Assembly (NCBI GenBank): GCA_031548835.1
Contig: JAVBQS010000029.1
Span: 1 to 7,361 of the forward strand
Reading direction: 5' to 3'
DNA: 7,361 nucleotides
Origin: WQTU01 sp031548835
GTDB taxonomy: Bacteria; Spirochaetota; Spirochaetia; CADAEX01
How positions within the stretch are numbered: position 1 is the first letter of the stretch; each line of letters opens with the position of its first letter. Shown here in pieces: positions 5,968-7,361 of the stretch. The position numbers were made by a program, and so were the translations under genes. The notes below the pieces were generated by a model. That model did not search any database. It saw only the letters and a list, made by a program, of their open reading frames with translations, and was not told the origin of the DNA.

Positions 5968-6361
5968 CACCAGATCTAAAGTTTTCACACTTGGCAACAA
6001 GCTTACAAAGACACTTCCCCGCCCGCTGGCTTTTTCCAGGGCATGGGAATTAGTGAAAGCAGGAAAATATGAAGCAAAAATAAAAGGCGTTACTTTCGGG
6101 AACAGACAGGAAGCATTAAGAAGATTATCATCTTATAATCCTTCACTGATCCGGGCGTTCCTTGTCCCTGAATATGATAATCCGATAGATCATAACGCAA
6201 TATCTGTTATGGTTGGAGTACAAAACGGGAAAGGGCTTTATAAGCTTGGTTATGTTCCTGCAGAAGATACAGGAATTATTTCAGCATTACAAAAGAAATC
6301 TACCCGGATCAATATTCTTAAAGGGGATATATACGGGGCAAGAATGATAATAGGGGCTTAA
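5960..6361 (+). CDS. HIRAN-domain protein, 133 residues
   Basis: HIRAN domains bind DNA, notably 3' ends in HLTF/Rad5, and occur in bacteria as small stand-alone proteins of phages and mobile elements. Residues about 38-130 fit the domain: KIKGVTFGNRQEALRRL (40-56), FLVPEYDNPIDHNAISVMVG (67-86) with the conserved E71, N74-P75 and D77-N79, and LGYVPAEDTG (96-105). The end is TRINILKGDIYGARMIIG. The N-terminal 35 residues contain a basic region and AFSRAWELVKAGK, a linker often seen in this stand-alone group. The ATG at 5960 lies within the end of the preceding gene, and a weak GGG-type site lies inside that gene. A role in recognising damaged or replicating DNA is inferred from the domain only. 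Confidence 0.82.
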   Translation: MNNTRSKVFTLGNKLTKTLPRPLAFSRAWELVKAGKYEAKIKGVTFGNRQEALRRLSSYNPSLIRAFLVPEYDNPIDHNAISVMVGVQNGKGLYKLGYVPAEDTGIISALQKKSTRINILKGDIYGARMIIGA

Positions 6362-6367
6362 ATAAAA

Positions 6368-6410
6368 GGTGTCGCTAATACCGACATCATTTATAAAAAA
6401 TATTTTATAA
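6368..6410. promoter_or_regulatory. Two adjacent inverted repeats upstream of the 97-residue gene
   Basis: GGTGTCG (6368-6374) and CGACATC (6382-6388) can form a 7-bp stem with one G-U pair. TTATAAAA (6391-6398) and TTTTATAA (6403-6410) are a perfect inverted repeat. The second ends inside the ribosome binding site AAGGAG (6409-6414) of the following gene. It could be an operator, an attenuator or a structure affecting initiation. No T tract follows the first stem, so it is a poor terminator. Confidence 0.35.
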
Positions 6411-6422
6411 GGAGAAAAGAAT

Positions 6423-6716
6423 ATGAAAGAAGAAATTAGAACCATTAATATAAGTGGATTTAAAGAGAAAAAGAAAAAAATTATGATTAAAGAACAGAAA
6501 GCAGAAATAAGTAGATTAATTCTAGAAATTTCACTTAGTGAAGCAAAAGATAGACTCTATACCTTTGCAGATCTTACAAAAACTTTAGATGTAAATTGTA
6601 TTCATAAAGATACGCCGACGGGTCTTTCATCAATGATATTCGGTATTGCCAGAATCGTTGATAACTTACTTGAATATGTATATGACCCTAAAAAAGTACC
6701 ACCTGAAATATATTAA
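6423..6716 (+). CDS. Hypothetical protein, 97 residues, helical
   Basis: I do not recognise a family. AAGGAG at 6409-6414 with an 8-base spacer supports ATG 6423 rather than the later ATG at 6483. The N-terminal 25 residues are highly basic (GFKEKKKKIMIKEQK). The rest is predicted helical, with EISRLILEISLSEAKDRLYT and a C-terminal helix GIARIVDNLLEYVYD. No signal peptide or membrane segment is visible. It precedes the next gene by 15 bases, so they are likely co-transcribed. The EI-LIL-S pattern and the terminal I-D-L-EYV pattern recur in the next protein, suggesting distant relationship. Confidence 0.65.
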   Translation: MKEEIRTINISGFKEKKKKIMIKEQKAEISRLILEISLSEAKDRLYTFADLTKTLDVNCIHKDTPTGLSSMIFGIARIVDNLLEYVYDPKKVPPEIY

Positions 6717-6731
6717 ATCATAGGAGCTAAT

Positions 6732-6983
6732 ATGTTAAAACTTGTATTTATTTCAGAAGAAGAAGAAATTCCTAAAACAAGAAGAGACTATTCCCCTCAA
6801 GAGAAACAAGAAATTTTATCATGTATATTAAATTTATCCTCTTTGTGTGAAATGACAAGAGATTATGTAACAGATACTCACGATGAACATCTTGATATGC
6901 AAGGGAAATGTATTGGAGTGTTTAATGTTATAAATGATCTTATTAAACCTATTAAAGAATATTTAAGTAATACAATTATTTAA
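6732..6983 (+). CDS. Hypothetical protein, 83 residues, helical and acidic
   Basis: I do not recognise a family. The start ATG 6732 has AGGAG at 6722-6726. The protein opens with a short strand (MLKLVFIS) and an acidic run (EEEEIP), then SPQEKQEILSCILNLSSL and a C-terminal helix GVFNVINDLIKPIKEYL. It follows the 97-residue gene closely, shares part of its helix pattern, and stops at TAA 6981-6983. It is the last gene before the structured non-coding region. Its small size, acidity and position fit an accessory phage or element protein, without a specific function. Confidence 0.65.
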   Translation: MLKLVFISEEEEIPKTRRDYSPQEKQEILSCILNLSSLCEMTRDYVTDTHDEHLDMQGKCIGVFNVINDLIKPIKEYLSNTII

Positions 6984-7191
6984 TAAGAAGGCGGATAGGG
7001 GGTGCAAATCTCTACCAGCGTAACCTTGAGACCGAACAGGCTAATAAACTTTTTACTCATGCAAAATGGGAGAAAAATTAGTGCTGGCAGAAATAGCATA
7101 ATATCAAGTATTTACTGATAGGATACTGAATTTGGCGAAAAACTACATGTCAGCAAAATTATGAGAGTGCGGGGAAAACTGCGAGAAAGTT
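6984..7191. other. Non-coding, structured-looking region of unknown role
   Basis: There is no ORF on either strand, yet the base use looks less AT-rich and more patterned than other gaps here. Possible stems are TAGGG/CTCTA around 7003-7017 with a nine-base loop, CCAGC (about 7014-7018) with GCTGG (about 7083-7087), and TGCGG/CTGCG at about 7177-7193 with G-U pairs. I tested it by eye for group I or II intron cores, riboswitches and tRNA and found no decisive match. It could be a 5' extension of the downstream RNA, an independent small RNA, or the original site into which the downstream element inserted. Confidence 0.35.
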
Positions 7192-7361
7192 GTGAAAACC
7201 CTGTAAAACATAGGGTTAAAAAATAAATCAAAACCACCCGTCAAACGGGTGGTTTGTACTGCGGCTATAAGCCGAGGTTGCCAGCGGCGTCTCAAGACGC
7301 TGGCTTTCACTGACGTTCAAGCCCACTGCTTTTGACACGTCGCTACCCGTGAAACGGGTAT
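7192..7361 (+). ncRNA. Probable HEARO-type omega-RNA (IscB guide RNA scaffold) at the start of an IS200/IS605-related element
   Basis: Five to six hairpins are packed into 170 bases. They are AACCCTGT/ATAGGGTT (7197-7217), a perfect 11-bp stem with a CAA loop (7231-7255), CGGCT/AGCCG (7262-7274), a bulged stem from CCAGC to GCTGG (7281-7303), GACGTTCAA/TTGACACGTC with one bulged C (7312-7341), and TACCCGT/ACGGGTA with a GAA loop (7344-7360). HEARO RNAs, now known as IscB omega-RNAs, are encoded directly upstream of iscB and end close to its start codon. Their guide lies at the 5' end. Here the last hairpin ends at AT 7360-7361, so a following G would make ATG. The run GTTCAAGCCCACTGC and GACACGTCGCTACCC look familiar for this family, but that is memory. 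The 5' limit is set at a GTGA (7192-7195) and is uncertain. Alternatives are another IS200/IS605 end or, for the 11-bp stem alone, a terminator. Confidence 0.58.
7231..7255. repeat. Perfect 11-bp inverted repeat, candidate TnpA-type end hairpin
   Basis: AAACCACCCGT and ACGGGTGGTTT pair perfectly around CAA. Short perfect hairpins near the left end are what Y1 (TnpA) transposases of IS200/IS605 elements recognise. The same stem may be the first scaffold hairpin of the RNA. It shares CCCGT/ACGGG with the last hairpin at 7344-7360. A bidirectional terminator for the preceding operon is the main alternative. Confidence 0.55.

Larger units (their letters stand above)
1173..6311. repeat. Dispersed 9-mer TGATCCGGG, six copies
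   Basis: Plus-strand copies start at 1173, 2794 and 6147. Minus-strand copies (CCCGGATCA on the plus strand) are at 2608-2616, 4670-4678 and 6303-6311. Orientation alternates along the window. Within genes the copies are read in different frames, for example ADPGI, QPGS, LIRA and TRIN, so a protein motif does not explain them. Four of the six have T after the last G. Confidence 0.7.

Noticed and set aside
6999..7020. tRNA 3' end or att core
   Set aside because: The T-arm-like run has mismatched or G-U stem pairs and there is no acceptor, anticodon or D arm, nor a second copy in the window.
7171..7217. Group I or group II intron core
   Set aside because: Pieces such as GTGCGGGGAAAACTGCG recall intron core elements, but no domain V, no complete set of core pairings and no intron-encoded protein could be shown.

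Overview
The window is AT-rich bacterial DNA with mostly TAA stops, strong AGGAG-type ribosome binding sites and tightly packed or overlapping genes. The gene set is that of a decaying integrated mobile element (prophage, phage-plasmid or integrative element): tyrosine integrase, excisionase-type HTH, DnaB/RepA-like helicase and VRR-NUC nuclease. A low-GC host such as a Treponema-like spirochaete or a Bacillota is plausible. That is an impression from protein style, and no rRNA or housekeeping marker is present to test it.

Left module (1-3105, + strand): the C-terminus of an IS5-family-like transposase and its probable terminal repeat abut a tyrosine recombinase that has lost its N-terminus and carries a frameshift in a T7 tract. 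Then come a small HTH/excisionase gene with an in-frame TAG, an intact 531-residue replicative helicase that starts inside it (ATGA overlap), and a VRR-NUC nuclease broken at two places. The helicase C-terminus encodes Y-T repeats made by four 9-bp iteron-like DNA units.

Middle (3106-5605): a 640-bp stretch without a convincing gene, then minus-strand genes. These are a 162-residue protein of unknown function coupled to the fragment of an upstream partner, and an HTH regulator plus Fic-family protein pair that looks like a toxin-antitoxin unit. The Fic motif has Gln where the catalytic His normally sits, and the protein carries an N-terminal SxxxEG inhibitory-type motif.

Right module (5606-6983, + strand): a divergent control region with a perfect palindrome and repeats drives a 70-residue unknown protein and an overlapping HIRAN-domain protein, followed by two small helical unknown proteins that may be distant paralogues.

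Right edge (6984-7361): a non-coding stretch ends in a dense run of hairpins. The last ~170 bases look like a HEARO-type omega-RNA, the guide RNA scaffold that lies directly upstream of iscB in IS200/IS605-related elements. The final two bases (AT) would start an ORF just outside the window if the next base is G.

A second unexplained signal is a 9-mer, TGATCCGGG, present six times in alternating orientation and in different reading frames, far more often than base composition predicts.
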